This document shows positions 36,480-45,967 of a DNA stretch of 64,000 nucleotides, piece after piece. The notes under the pieces are model-generated. The model ran no database searches. It worked only from the letters and a program-made list of their open reading frames with translations, and was not told the origin of the DNA. This DNA is from Candidatus Omnitrophota bacterium (GTDB taxonomy: Bacteria; Omnitrophota; Gorgyraeia; Gorgyraeales; Gorgyraeaceae), in NCBI GenBank assembly GCA_003485765.1, contig DNHS01000035.1, positions 94,196 to 158,195 of the forward strand, in the 5' to 3' direction. The translations under genes and the position numbers were made by a program. Position 1 is the first letter of the stretch. Every line of letters begins with the position of its first letter.

Positions 36480-37806
36480 AAAATATCTGATAATTTTTGT
36501 TGTGTCAATTTTAATAGCCTTTATTTTCATATATCTTGACAGAGATGCAAGAAAAATAAAGGCAGATGCAATTATCTATTATACCATAGCAGAAAATATT
36601 GTAAGCGGTCATAGCTTTTCTGATAAAATAAACCCTCCATATTCGCCTACAATGTCCCGCGAGCCTGTATATCCTTTATTCTTGAGCGTTCTATTTTATT
36701 TATTTAACAAAAATATCCTGGCAGTTCAATTTGCTCAAGCCTTGATATATGCCTTAACTTGCTTAGTTATGTTGAAAGTTGTTTCTATGTTGTTGAGTGA
36801 GGCCAAATATCAGTTTATTATCTCTATGATCATAGCGCTTTTTCCTGTAATCCCAAGTTATGTGCCATATATGTTTACCGAAGTTTTGTTTACATTTCTC
36901 TTGGCATTATGTGTTTTTTCTATAATAAAAGGTCTAAAACAGGATGGTTTGAAGTGGTATTTTATTTCAGGTATGCTAATCGGTATTGCTACTTTATGCA
37001 GGGCTATATTGATATTATTGCCTGTATTTTTATTGGTTTTAATGTGTGTGCATTTCTATAAAAAATATAAAAGAATTATCACCCCTGAATTATTCAAGGC
37101 GTCTGTTTTACTATTATTTGGATTTGCGCTAGTAGTAATGCCGTGGATGGCAAGAAATTATTTATTGTTTAATAAGCCATCTATTGCATTAAGAGGTTTT
37201 AGCAGTATGTACACAAGGGCCGTAAAAGTGAATTTAAGCAAGGATGAGCTTAAGATGTATGGAATCTATTGTTTTTCTGAATATTTAGCTGGCAAAGTAT
37301 ATCCACAGCATTACCTTGTTTCTAACGCAGGAGGGTATTTTTATAAACCAGCGCTTCAAAAAATCAAAGAATATTCAGACAAAGGTATTTCTCAAGAAAA
37401 GGCAGATGACATGTTTAAAAAAGAGGTACTGGAGCTGGTCCGAAACCATCCAATAAAATTTACTGCTATGGGTTTTTTTGAAATTGTAAAACTCAATTCT
37501 TTCTCTCAAGTTTTATTTGTAAATCAGAAGAGCATGGAAGATGCTATTCTGAACACATATATATTGTTTGCAATAAGAGGTTTTTTAAAATTGCTCGGTT
37601 TTTTTATTGTTATCGTAGCTTTTGCAGGAATGATTTCTGTGCATAAACTCAGGCACGAATGGATGGTTCTATTTTGTGTGATTATGTATTTTAATACGAT
37701 ACATTTTTTTCTTGACTCTGTTGGCAGATACGTTGTTCCGATAATCCCTTATTATATATTATTTTGTATAGTACAGTTGAGAGGATTAGGACGCAAGGCA
37801 TTATGA
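36472..37806 (+). CDS. GT-C membrane glycosyltransferase (PMT/ArnT-like)
   Basis: A 444-residue membrane protein with about ten hydrophobic segments. After the first helix comes A-D-A-I-I-Y-Y-T-I-A-E-N-I and then S-R-E-P-V-Y-P-L-F-L. This is the D-x-x-x-Y ... R-x-P-x-Y-P pattern of ArnT/PMT-like enzymes. ATG 36472 overlaps the previous stop by 8 bp; TTG 36460 is an alternative. It is probably a transferase that uses polyprenyl-phosphate sugars on the periplasmic side. A closely similar layout is found in the protein at 57280. Confidence 0.82.
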   Translation: MRKKYLIIFVVSILIAFIFIYLDRDARKIKADAIIYYTIAENIVSGHSFSDKINPPYSPTMSREPVYPLFLSVLFYLFNKNILAVQFAQALIYALTCLVMLKVVSMLLSEAKYQFIISMIIALFPVIPSYVPYMFTEVLFTFLLALCVFSIIKGLKQDGLKWYFISGMLIGIATLCRAILILLPVFLLVLMCVHFYKKYKRIITPELFKASVLLLFGFALVVMPWMARNYLLFNKPSIALRGFSSMYTRAVKVNLSKDELKMYGIYCFSEYLAGKVYPQHYLVSNAGGYFYKPALQKIKEYSDKGISQEKADDMFKKEVLELVRNHPIKFTAMGFFEIVKLNSFSQVLFVNQKSMEDAILNTYILFAIRGFLKLLGFFIVIVAFAGMISVHKLRHEWMVLFCVIMYFNTIHFFLDSVGRYVVPIIPYYILFCIVQLRGLGRKAL

Positions 37807-39164
37807 TGTTGAAAGAAAAAATTATAAACACTAATAAGCCGGTTATATTGATGATAGGGGCTGTAATAGCTCTTGCAGTAAATTTTCTACCCTCAGAAGG
37901 TATGGTGTTTCCTTTTCTTATTTTTTGTATAGGGCTTTTTATAGGAATGTTCTTTATTAATTTAATGCCGGAACAAGATAATAAATTTTTAATATCGCTG
38001 TTTCTTCTGGCATTTTTGTCAAGGATTTTTGCGTCTCTATTTTTCTTCAATGCAGTTTTTTTATATAATGGCAATGGAATGCTTGGAGATGCATGGCCTT
38101 TTAGCCAAAGCGGTTATGATGTTCTTCAGATGTGGCTGGCCGGTATCAGAGACATAAAGACTATTACAGATAATATGATGAAAATAACAGCCAGCGGAAA
38201 TCTGGGTAGTTATGATTTCTGGAATGCAGTGGTTTATTTTTTTACAGGCAAAAGCCCTATGTCTGTAATATTTATCAATTGTCTGGCAGGTTCTCTGGCC
38301 GTTATATTCATATATTACATTACAAAACAGATGTGCAGTATAAAGGCCGCTAAAATAGCAGCTATTTTGACCGCTTTTTGGCCTTCAATATTTATGTGGT
38401 CAATACAGAATTTAAAGGAATCCTCAAGTATTTTTTTAATAGTATTTTTAATGTGGGCCATGCTAAATTTAAAGACAAGATTCAGATTTCATTTTATATT
38501 TTTGGTGTTTATTTTAAGTTTAGCCCTTAAGGAAATGAGGCTTATCTCATTTTTTGTATTTTATATATTGGTAGTTCCATTCGCATTATTTTTATCGATA
38601 TGCAGGTCTAAAAGGCTGGAATTTATATTTTTAGGCATCTTGATTATATTTATTGGGGTTTCATTATTTGAGGTGGTCAAGCTTCAAATAGTAAAGCTTA
38701 TACCTTTTTTTCCAACCAGAGGCAATATTGAGTTTTTGAAATGGGCATATGAGATGAGAACTAACAGGGCTACAGGCGGAACAGCGTTTTTGACTGGTTT
38801 AAATTTATCTAACCCATTAAACCTTGTATTTTTTGTGCCAACTGCACTATTAATTGCCTGGTTAGCGCCTTTTCCATGGCAGGTGGGGAGCATGTCACAG
38901 ATAAGCGCTATTCCTGAAATGCTGGTATATTATATGCTCATACCATCTATATTTTCAGGTTATAGATTTATAATGAAGCATAGAGTTAGTGAAGGCGGAC
39001 TATTGATAATAGCCTATATTTTCATAATGATGATTGTCCTGGCATTCATAGAAGGCAATATAGGTACTTTATTTAGGCATAGAGCAATGGTTTTGCCTTT
39101 TTTATTTGTGTTAATAGGTATAGGGCTGGAGAAAATAACATTTAAAATTACAGCGCATGACTAA
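37803..39164 (+). CDS. polytopic membrane protein, GT-C-like or polymerase candidate
   Basis: A 453-residue protein with about ten hydrophobic segments. An exposed loop after the third helix carries G-D-A-W-P-F-S-Q-S-G-Y, similar to the acidic loop in GT-C proteins. The last helices contain G-T-L-F-R-H-R-A-M-V-L-P-F, which is seen in EpsG/Wzy-like and GT-C proteins alike. It could therefore be a glycosyltransferase or a repeat-unit polymerase. The ATG at 37803 makes an ATGA overlap with the preceding stop, and ATG 37806 is next to it. Confidence 0.65.
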   Translation: MMLKEKIINTNKPVILMIGAVIALAVNFLPSEGMVFPFLIFCIGLFIGMFFINLMPEQDNKFLISLFLLAFLSRIFASLFFFNAVFLYNGNGMLGDAWPFSQSGYDVLQMWLAGIRDIKTITDNMMKITASGNLGSYDFWNAVVYFFTGKSPMSVIFINCLAGSLAVIFIYYITKQMCSIKAAKIAAILTAFWPSIFMWSIQNLKESSSIFLIVFLMWAMLNLKTRFRFHFIFLVFILSLALKEMRLISFFVFYILVVPFALFLSICRSKRLEFIFLGILIIFIGVSLFEVVKLQIVKLIPFFPTRGNIEFLKWAYEMRTNRATGGTAFLTGLNLSNPLNLVFFVPTALLIAWLAPFPWQVGSMSQISAIPEMLVYYMLIPSIFSGYRFIMKHRVSEGGLLIIAYIFIMMIVLAFIEGNIGTLFRHRAMVLPFLFVLIGIGLEKITFKITAHD

Positions 39165-40365
39165 TCCCATAAAAGCATTGTTTATTTCTTATAATGGCGC
39201 ATTAGAGCCGTTAATACAGTCTCAGGGCATTCCTTACTTAAAAGGATTATCTGATAAAGGCGTAAAATGTTTTTTATTAAGTTTTGAAAAAAGAGAAGAA
39301 GGAGCACTTGAGCTTAAAAAAGAATTAGAATGCCATGGAATAAAATGGTATCGCCTTAAATATCATAAGAGACCAACCTTACCAGCTACTTTATTTGATA
39401 TATTATCCGGTATTGTCTCGGGCATGTATATAGCTGTTTCAAAAGATATTAATATTGTTCATAGCAGGGCTACTGTTCCGGCTTTAATGGGATATGTAAT
39501 AGCAAAGCTTACAGGAAAAAAATTTATTTTTGATGTAAGAGGATTGATGGCAGAGGAATATGCTGACGGAGGCATGTGGAAAAGAGGCAGTCTTTTATAT
39601 AAAGTTACTTCTCGGATTGAAAAAAAGTTATTAAAGAAGGCGGATTCTTTAATCGTGATTACTGAAAATATAAAAGAATGTTTAACAAATGATGATAGAA
39701 AAAAACAGAATATTACTGTGATACCTTGTTGTGTTGATATAGATAAATTTAGCGAAGAATGTAATCTAACCAAGACGTTAAAGGAAAAATATAAGCTTTC
39801 AGGAAAATTTGTGTTTTTGTATATTGGATCCGTTGGAACATGGTATTTATTGGAGGAAATGATAGATTTTTTTATCGCGGCTAAAAGTATAATTAATAAC
39901 GCGCATTTTTTAATATTGACTCATATTGATAAAGATATGGTTATATCTGCTTGTAAAAGAAAAAAACTGTCTTTTAATGATGTTACTGTTGATAACGCGG
40001 AATTTTCTAATATGCCTTATTATATTAAACTGGCAGATGTTGGAATTTTTTTCATAAAGCCTTGTTTTTCTAAAAGGTCTTCCTGTCCTACTAAATTTGC
40101 AGAATACCTGGTTTGTGGTTTACCGCTTGTAATAAATTCAGGAATAGGCGATACTGATAAAATAGTGAAAGATTATAAGTTAGGAGTAGTTATTGATAAA
40201 TTTAATCAAGGCTCATATTTGTCTAATACATATCAGCTATTAGAGTTAATGAAAGAGAAAGGGGCTATTTCTAATAGATGCAAGAAAACGGCAAAAGATA
40301 TTTTTTCTTTAGACATAGGTGTCTCTAAGTATTTCGATGTATATAGGAGCCTGATATGCAATTAA
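39157..40365 (+). CDS. family 4-type glycosyltransferase
   Basis: A 402-residue GT-B protein. Y-N-G-A-L-E-P-L-I-Q-S-Q-G-I-P-Y-L near residues 13-29 is a known start of one GT4 subgroup. I-V-H-S-R-A-T-V-P-A near 99-108 belongs to the acceptor domain. In the donor domain, F-L-Y-I-G-S-V-G-T-W-Y near residues 219-229 is followed by a weak E-x7-E region (P-T-K-F-A-E-Y-L-V-C-G). Overlaps of 8 and 10 bp join it to its neighbours. Confidence 0.87.
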   Translation: MTNPIKALFISYNGALEPLIQSQGIPYLKGLSDKGVKCFLLSFEKREEGALELKKELECHGIKWYRLKYHKRPTLPATLFDILSGIVSGMYIAVSKDINIVHSRATVPALMGYVIAKLTGKKFIFDVRGLMAEEYADGGMWKRGSLLYKVTSRIEKKLLKKADSLIVITENIKECLTNDDRKKQNITVIPCCVDIDKFSEECNLTKTLKEKYKLSGKFVFLYIGSVGTWYLLEEMIDFFIAAKSIINNAHFLILTHIDKDMVISACKRKKLSFNDVTVDNAEFSNMPYYIKLADVGIFFIKPCFSKRSSCPTKFAEYLVCGLPLVINSGIGDTDKIVKDYKLGVVIDKFNQGSYLSNTYQLLELMKEKGAISNRCKKTAKDIFSLDIGVSKYFDVYRSLICN

Positions 40366-41234
40366 AAGCTATAGTTACCGGCGCGAATGGTATGTTGGGG
40401 GATTCGTTTTGCCCTCTTTTAGAAAATAAAGGTTATCATGTTGTTGCTACTGATATTATTACAAATGCAAGAATTATTAAACTAGATATAAAAAATTTAG
40501 ATAAAACAATGAATGTTGTAAAAAGAGAAAAGCCTGGAATTATCTTTCATCTTGCCGCTGAAACAGATGTTGATAAATGTGAGTTAAATGAAAAGCATGC
40601 TTATGAAACAAATGCTAAGGGAACAGAAAACATAGCCTTATGCTGTAAAGAGCTGGATATCCCTATGGTTTATATAAGCACAGGATCTGTTTTTGACGGG
40701 GAAAAAGAAGATGGATATACAGAGGAAGATGTTGCTGGCCCACCAGTAAACATATATGCCAAAAGTAAACTGGAAGGCGAAAAAATAGTAAAATCTTTGC
40801 TATCTAAATACTATATTATAAGGGCTGGCTGGATGATAGGAGGTTATAATAAAGATAAGAAATTTGTATGGAAGATAGTGGAATTACTAAAAACCAAGAA
40901 GGAGATATCAGCAGTTATTGATAAATTTGGGACCCCTACATTTACTAAAGATTTTTCAAAAGGGATATATGATATTATAACTAAAGGCGAATACGGGCTT
41001 TATCACTCTGTAAATAATGGAATATGCACGCGGTTTGACATTGCTAAAAAGATCATAGAGTACCTAGGTAAAAAAAATATCATATTGAAACCTGTTGATT
41101 CAAGAGCTTTTCCTATGCCTGCTCCTCGCCCAAAGTCAGAAGCTCTTATTAATCATAAACTATCTTCAATGGGTATGAATAACATGAGGACATGGCAGGA
41201 AGCTTTAAAAGAATATATAGAAGAGATTAAATGA
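40356..41234 (+). CDS. RmlD-like dTDP-4-dehydrorhamnose reductase family protein
   Basis: A 292-residue SDR of the RmlD substrate-binding family. T-G-A-N-G-M-L-G-D near residues 8-16 binds NAD(P), H-L-A-A-E-T-D-V-D-K-C near 65-75 is highly characteristic of RmlD, and Y-A-K-S-K holds the catalytic Tyr and Lys. There is no RmlA, RmlB or RmlC set beside it, so its substrate may be another 4-keto sugar nucleotide, or the rest of the pathway is outside the window. Confidence 0.85.
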   Translation: MQLKAIVTGANGMLGDSFCPLLENKGYHVVATDIITNARIIKLDIKNLDKTMNVVKREKPGIIFHLAAETDVDKCELNEKHAYETNAKGTENIALCCKELDIPMVYISTGSVFDGEKEDGYTEEDVAGPPVNIYAKSKLEGEKIVKSLLSKYYIIRAGWMIGGYNKDKKFVWKIVELLKTKKEISAVIDKFGTPTFTKDFSKGIYDIITKGEYGLYHSVNNGICTRFDIAKKIIEYLGKKNIILKPVDSRAFPMPAPRPKSEALINHKLSSMGMNNMRTWQEALKEYIEEIK

Positions 41235-42343
41235 AAATATTATTTATACAGCCTTACCCTACTGAAGGCGCAAGTGCCAGGTATAGAGTAGAACAGTATG
41301 TGCCTTATCTGGAAAAGAACGGCATTAAATGTGTTATCAGGTCTTTTGTTTCAACTAAGTTTTATAAGATTTTGTATAAAAAAGAGCTTTATTTCAAAAA
41401 AATATTATATTTTATTCAAAGCAGTATTCAAAGGTTTTTTGATATATTTCTTGCAATAAGATCGGATTTAATATTTATACATCTCGAGGCATTTCCTTTA
41501 GGCCCTCCGTTTTTAGAGTATATTTTTGCAAAAGTTTTGCATAAAAAAATTATATATGATCTGGATGATGCCATCTATATAGGTAGTACTAGTTCAGCTA
41601 ATAATTTTTTAAAATATTTAAAATGTCCTTCAAAGATTAAAAAAATAATCAAAATTAGCAGCCATGTTATAGCTTGCAATGAATATCTTGCCAATTATGC
41701 TGAAAAATATAATAACAATGTAACTGTTATTCATACATCAGTAGATACAGACAAATTTAAACCAATAAATAGAGAGAAAAAAGAAAATATAGTGATAGGG
41801 TGGATAGGGAGTCATAGTACAGCAAAATATCTATCAGAATTAAAAGATGTTTTTTTTGAACTTAGTGCTAAATATAAATTTACCATAAAGGTTATAGGTG
41901 CAGGGGAAGGATGCGATTTTGAGATACTCGGAGTAAATGTAGTTCAACTTGATTGGAGTCTTAAAGACGAAATCGCTCATTTTCAATCTTTTGATATAGG
42001 AGTATATCCTTTACCTGAAGATGAATGGACTAAGGGTAAAACAGGTTTTAAGACTATTCAGTACATGAGCATTGGTATCCCATGCGTGGTGTCGGATGTA
42101 GGCGCGAACAGGGATATAATAAAAGATGGCATAAATGGTTATCTTGCAAGGACAAAAGAAGAATGGATTGAAAAAATATCTAAGCTAATTGATGATGCTG
42201 GGTTGAGAGAAAAAATTGGCTTTGCAGGCCGAAAGACAGCGGAAGAAAGGTATTCTCTTAAAATAAATATCCCAAAATTTATTAGCATCTTTAAAAGTTT
42301 CAGTATTGCAAAGAATGAGAGCAAAAAATACAATTATGATTAA
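41231..42343 (+). CDS. family 4 glycosyltransferase
   Basis: A 370-residue GT-B protein. P-T-E-G-A-S-A-R-Y-R-V-E-Q-Y near residues 9-22 and Y-D-L-D-D-A-I-Y near 111-118 are typical of a GT4 subgroup seen in polysaccharide loci. I-G-W-I-G-S-H-S-T-A-K-Y near 191-202 and G-F-K-T-I-Q-Y-M-S-I-G-I-P near 272-284 mark the donor domain. It starts with an ATGA overlap and its stop overlaps the radical SAM gene's preferred start. Confidence 0.9.
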   Translation: MKILFIQPYPTEGASARYRVEQYVPYLEKNGIKCVIRSFVSTKFYKILYKKELYFKKILYFIQSSIQRFFDIFLAIRSDLIFIHLEAFPLGPPFLEYIFAKVLHKKIIYDLDDAIYIGSTSSANNFLKYLKCPSKIKKIIKISSHVIACNEYLANYAEKYNNNVTVIHTSVDTDKFKPINREKKENIVIGWIGSHSTAKYLSELKDVFFELSAKYKFTIKVIGAGEGCDFEILGVNVVQLDWSLKDEIAHFQSFDIGVYPLPEDEWTKGKTGFKTIQYMSIGIPCVVSDVGANRDIIKDGINGYLARTKEEWIEKISKLIDDAGLREKIGFAGRKTAEERYSLKINIPKFISIFKSFSIAKNESKKYNYD

Positions 42344-43331
42344 AAAAAGACTTGTAAAAATTATTGCGCCAGTCATTGGGCATTTTATTTCTCTTAGATT
42401 GCCTTCTATAATAGCAATAGAAGCAACCAATCGTTGCTTTCTTGATTGCGTTACATGTCCGATACCTAACCATATGAAAAGACAAAAAGGAGATATGCAG
42501 CTTTCAACTTTCAGGACTTTTTTAAGTCAAATAAACTGGAAAGTACATAAGCTAAGTTGGGCATTTGGCGGCGAACCTCTGTTGAATAAAAATATATGGC
42601 AGATGATAAAACTTGCTGCTCTTAAAGGTATCCCTTCTAAAGTTGATACCAATGGCATGTTGCTTAATAAATATGAAAATGAAATATTTAATTCGAATCT
42701 CAGGGTATTAAATATAGCTTTTGAAGGGCTTTCAAAAGAAAACACAAGTAGCTTTAGACAGGGCTTCGATCATGAATTGGTTATAAGTAACATCAAAGCA
42801 ATAAGCCGGAGGAAAAACGCAATAGGCGCAGAATATCCTGTAATAATTCTCAATTATTTAGTTAGAAAGGATAACGAGGATGATATAGAAAGAACTATAG
42901 AATTAGCGCGGGGATGGAAGATAGATGATATAATATTTAAAAGTATTAATATAAGCCCCAGCTTATGGCTTTCTCAAAGTCAGATGCAATATCTGGGGAA
43001 TAAATTTCTTCCGGTAAAAAGGGCTGAACTTAGCCGTTATAAACGGCAAAATGGACAATGGGTTCCTAAAGAGAATCTAAGCGATTATTGCAGATATCTG
43101 ATAAATAGTCTGACTGTAACATGGGAGGGCAAAGTGTTGCCATGTTGTTTTGATTTTGATGCGTCTATGGTAGTAGGAGATATACATAATGAAGATTTAA
43201 AATCCATATGGCGTAATGAAAGATTTAGTCTTATCAGAAAAAAAGTTTATAGCGGCTCTATCCAAATGTGCAATAACTGTACTTCAGTTTCTTTGCAGAA
43301 AAAAGTAAATATAATCAAAAATGAATCTTAG
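42336..43331 (+). CDS. radical SAM/SPASM-domain protein
   Basis: A protein of about 331 residues without a cobalamin domain. The cluster cysteines are C34, C38 and C41 in N-R-C-F-L-D-C-V-T-C. F-G-G-E-P-L-L near residue 79 is the usual SAM-binding GGEP motif. Near the C-terminus, C-C-F-D-F-D, G-D-I and C-N-N-C give the extra cysteines of a SPASM domain. Such proteins catalyse dehydrogenation or peptide and sugar modifications, so the reaction here is open. Start choice is uncertain: TTG 42306 and ATG 42315 are also in frame. Confidence 0.83.
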   Translation: MIKKRLVKIIAPVIGHFISLRLPSIIAIEATNRCFLDCVTCPIPNHMKRQKGDMQLSTFRTFLSQINWKVHKLSWAFGGEPLLNKNIWQMIKLAALKGIPSKVDTNGMLLNKYENEIFNSNLRVLNIAFEGLSKENTSSFRQGFDHELVISNIKAISRRKNAIGAEYPVIILNYLVRKDNEDDIERTIELARGWKIDDIIFKSINISPSLWLSQSQMQYLGNKFLPVKRAELSRYKRQNGQWVPKENLSDYCRYLINSLTVTWEGKVLPCCFDFDASMVVGDIHNEDLKSIWRNERFSLIRKKVYSGSIQMCNNCTSVSLQKKVNIIKNES

Positions 43332-43337
43332 ATATAT

Positions 43338-44456
43338 ATGGAATATCTAAAAAACAAACATATAGCGTTATTCTTTTCTTATAAGGTATCATTGAATGTA
43401 TGGGAAGACTTAGGAATGATAACTAGAGAATCCAGAATCTGGGGCATTTTATGGAAAAATTTTAATAAAGTGTCTTTTATCACATATGGCAATAAAAATG
43501 AAGAAGTTTTTGGTAAGCACTTTCCTTCTATAAAATTGCTTAATAATAAATGGAATTTAAATCCCGCGACCTATAGTATATTTTTGCCGTTTCTTTATAA
43601 GAAGGAGCTCATGAATATAGATTTATATAAAGTAAATCAGGTTAGCGGCGCTTTGCCTGCTATTATCAGTAAGATTTTATATAAAAAGAAGCTTATTATT
43701 CGATGCGGATTTCAGCTGTCTCTTTTTTTAAAAAAACAGAAAGAGAATATTATTAAAATATTTTTAGCCTTAGTTTTAGAGAGGATATCTTTTTATATGG
43801 CTGATGTTATAATAGTAACGTCTATAAAAGACAGGGAATACATAGGTGCTTATCACAAGGTAAATTTTCACAAGATAAAAGTAATTTCTAATGGGATAGA
43901 TACAGAATTATTTAACATATTAGAAGGCATAAAAAAGGAACGCGGTCGGATTTTATTTGTAGGAAGGCTTATCAGGCAGAAGAATTTATTTTCTCTATTA
44001 GAAGCGGTAAAAGGCCTTAAAGAAATTCATCTTGTTATAATAGGCAAGGGATATCTTAAAGAGGCATTGGCGCAAAAATCAAAGGAGTATCGAGTAAATG
44101 TTACTTTTATAGAGAGAATAAAAAACGAAGAGTTACCCATAGAATATAATAGATCAGAACTTTTTATATTACCGTCTTTATTCGAAGGTAACCCCAAGGT
44201 TTTATTAGAAGCCATGGCCTGTGGACTGCCTGTAATTTGCACTGATGTCGATGGCATGAATACTATTGTACAGCATGGAGTTAACGGTATGCTATGTCAG
44301 AGCCACGATGAAAGTATGAAAAATTCCATCCTTGAATTGCTCAACAATGAGGGTTTAAGAAAAAAATTAGGCCAAAATGCAAGGGATACTATAGTGTCAA
44401 AGTTCAGTTTAGATATGGTTGCTGAACAAGAGATTTTTTGTTATGAGCATTTATAG
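43338..44456 (+). CDS. family 4 glycosyltransferase
   Basis: A 372-residue GT-B protein. L-F-V-G-R-L-I-R-Q-K-N-L near residues 206-217 and L-P-S-L-F-E-G-N-P-K-V-L-L-E-A-M-A-C-G near 276-294 give the donor-binding site with the E-x7-E pair. The N-terminal domain is less conserved, with N-Q-V-S-G-A-L near 98-104. It lies 6 bp after the SPASM protein, with no clear Shine-Dalgarno. The acceptor is unknown. Confidence 0.9.
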   Translation: MEYLKNKHIALFFSYKVSLNVWEDLGMITRESRIWGILWKNFNKVSFITYGNKNEEVFGKHFPSIKLLNNKWNLNPATYSIFLPFLYKKELMNIDLYKVNQVSGALPAIISKILYKKKLIIRCGFQLSLFLKKQKENIIKIFLALVLERISFYMADVIIVTSIKDREYIGAYHKVNFHKIKVISNGIDTELFNILEGIKKERGRILFVGRLIRQKNLFSLLEAVKGLKEIHLVIIGKGYLKEALAQKSKEYRVNVTFIERIKNEELPIEYNRSELFILPSLFEGNPKVLLEAMACGLPVICTDVDGMNTIVQHGVNGMLCQSHDESMKNSILELLNNEGLRKKLGQNARDTIVSKFSLDMVAEQEIFCYEHL

Positions 44457-44466
44457 AAAGGGCTTG

Positions 44467-45309
44467 ATGAAATACAATCTTGACAAACAGAGAAAAAGGT
44501 ATGATGCGTTGTATCTTTCAAAGGATACTACATGTTTATATGACGAGTATTTAGATGAGCCTTTTTTTGAAATAGCTAATTCTAAATATTTTTTTCCAAA
44601 ATTGTTTAAGAATATAAACGATAAGATTGTTTTAGATATTGGTTGTGGTGGAGGTAATATGGGGTCCAAAATAAGCCATAAGACAAAATACATGGTAAAT
44701 ATGGACGTATCTTTTAATGCTCTTTTATATGCACGAAAAAGGATTGCAAATGAAAAGGCCAAATATGTGCATGGAGACATGCTTAGATTGCCATTTAAGG
44801 AAACAAGTTTCGATACAGTTCTTTGCTATGCCTCGCTGCATCATATAGAAGATGTGGCTATGGTAGCTAAAGAAGCTATGCGAGTATTAAAGAATAAAGG
44901 TAAATTTTTATGTTTTGAGCCAACTGAACGTTATCCATGGGTTTATTTTTGGTTGGATTTATTTATGATACCAAAGTCCTTAGCCGTATTTTTAAAAAAT
45001 ATTTATGTGAAGTTGCAACATAGATTTGCTAAACAACGCAAATTTTATAATGTATTAAAAAAAATACCGCACAATTCTGGCGTACATTTTTTTAAACTAC
45101 CATCTCAGTATAAAGAGATACTTGTAAAAAATGGAGTTAAGGATGTAAAAGTAGAGACAGTTTTTCTTGAATTTTTGCCCCCGCGTTATTTTATGAGCAA
45201 AAATAAAATTATTGTAGAATGGATAATTAAACTATCACATTTATTTCATAAATTGAGGATTGCTAAAGAAAGAGGAAGGTTTATAATTATCGAGGTAACT
45301 AAATCTTAA
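44467..45309 (+). CDS. SAM-dependent methyltransferase
   Basis: A 280-residue class I methyltransferase. V-L-D-I-G-C-G-G-G-N-M near residues 56-66 binds SAM, and the acidic region near 115-125 reads T-V-L-C-Y-A-S-L-H-H-I-E. The C-terminal 130 residues contain several basic segments. ATG 44467 has AGAAAGG about six bases upstream; ATG 44443 lies within the previous gene and is less likely. Probably a sugar or lipid methylase in the same operon. Confidence 0.86.
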   Translation: MKYNLDKQRKRYDALYLSKDTTCLYDEYLDEPFFEIANSKYFFPKLFKNINDKIVLDIGCGGGNMGSKISHKTKYMVNMDVSFNALLYARKRIANEKAKYVHGDMLRLPFKETSFDTVLCYASLHHIEDVAMVAKEAMRVLKNKGKFLCFEPTERYPWVYFWLDLFMIPKSLAVFLKNIYVKLQHRFAKQRKFYNVLKKIPHNSGVHFFKLPSQYKEILVKNGVKDVKVETVFLEFLPPRYFMSKNKIIVEWIIKLSHLFHKLRIAKERGRFIIIEVTKS

Positions 45310-45327
45310 GTTATACAGTGGGGCGAT

Positions 45328-45963
45328 ATGGTAAAAATATTTTATAGAAATTTGTTGAAATTTTTTTTAAGGCTTTATGATTTTGCTTATCAAAAGATAA
45401 ATAGCGTAGCTATTAGATATTATGGAATGCATCCAAAACATAAATTTAATGATTTTCATAAATTTTTTATAGATCGCATACCCAATGACGCAAGGGTTCT
45501 TGATATTGGCTGCAGCCGCGGTGAATTAACAGTTGACCTGGCAACCAAGGCATCTTATGTGGCTGCATATGATATTTCGGAAGAGGCTATAAAATCAGCA
45601 ATAAAAAATCGTTCACGGCAAAATATAAATTATTTTGTAGGTGAAGCTACGAACAATATGCCTCAGGAACAATTTGATATAGCTGTTTGTTCGAATGTAC
45701 TTGAACATTTGGAAGATTCTGATGTTTTTCTGAAAAAACTAAATGCTATTGCGAAAAAGGTTCTTATACGGGTTCCTAACTTTGATAATAATTGGATTCT
45801 GGGAGTGAAAAAAGATCTGAAGATGGAATATTTTTTGGATCCGCAGCATCGAAGAGAGTATGTGGTTGATTCTATAAAAAAGGAATTGAATAATACGGGC
45901 TGGATAATAGAATCTATGGAAGCATCGACTGAAATAAGGATTATGGCAGGAAGAAAGAGCTAA
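45328..45963 (+). CDS. SAM-dependent methyltransferase
   Basis: A 211-residue class I methyltransferase with V-L-D-I-G-C-S-R-G-E near residues 56-65 and C-S-N-V-L-E-H-L-E-D near 122-131. It is short, ending soon after the Rossmann domain. The N-terminal 50 residues are basic and aromatic, with F-H-K-F-F-I-D-R-I. The next gene, a flippase, starts 5 bp downstream, so it belongs to the late assembly part of the operon. Confidence 0.86.
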   Translation: MVKIFYRNLLKFFLRLYDFAYQKINSVAIRYYGMHPKHKFNDFHKFFIDRIPNDARVLDIGCSRGELTVDLATKASYVAAYDISEEAIKSAIKNRSRQNINYFVGEATNNMPQEQFDIAVCSNVLEHLEDSDVFLKKLNAIAKKVLIRVPNFDNNWILGVKKDLKMEYFLDPQHRREYVVDSIKKELNNTGWIIESMEASTEIRIMAGRKS

Positions 45964-45967
45964 TTTT

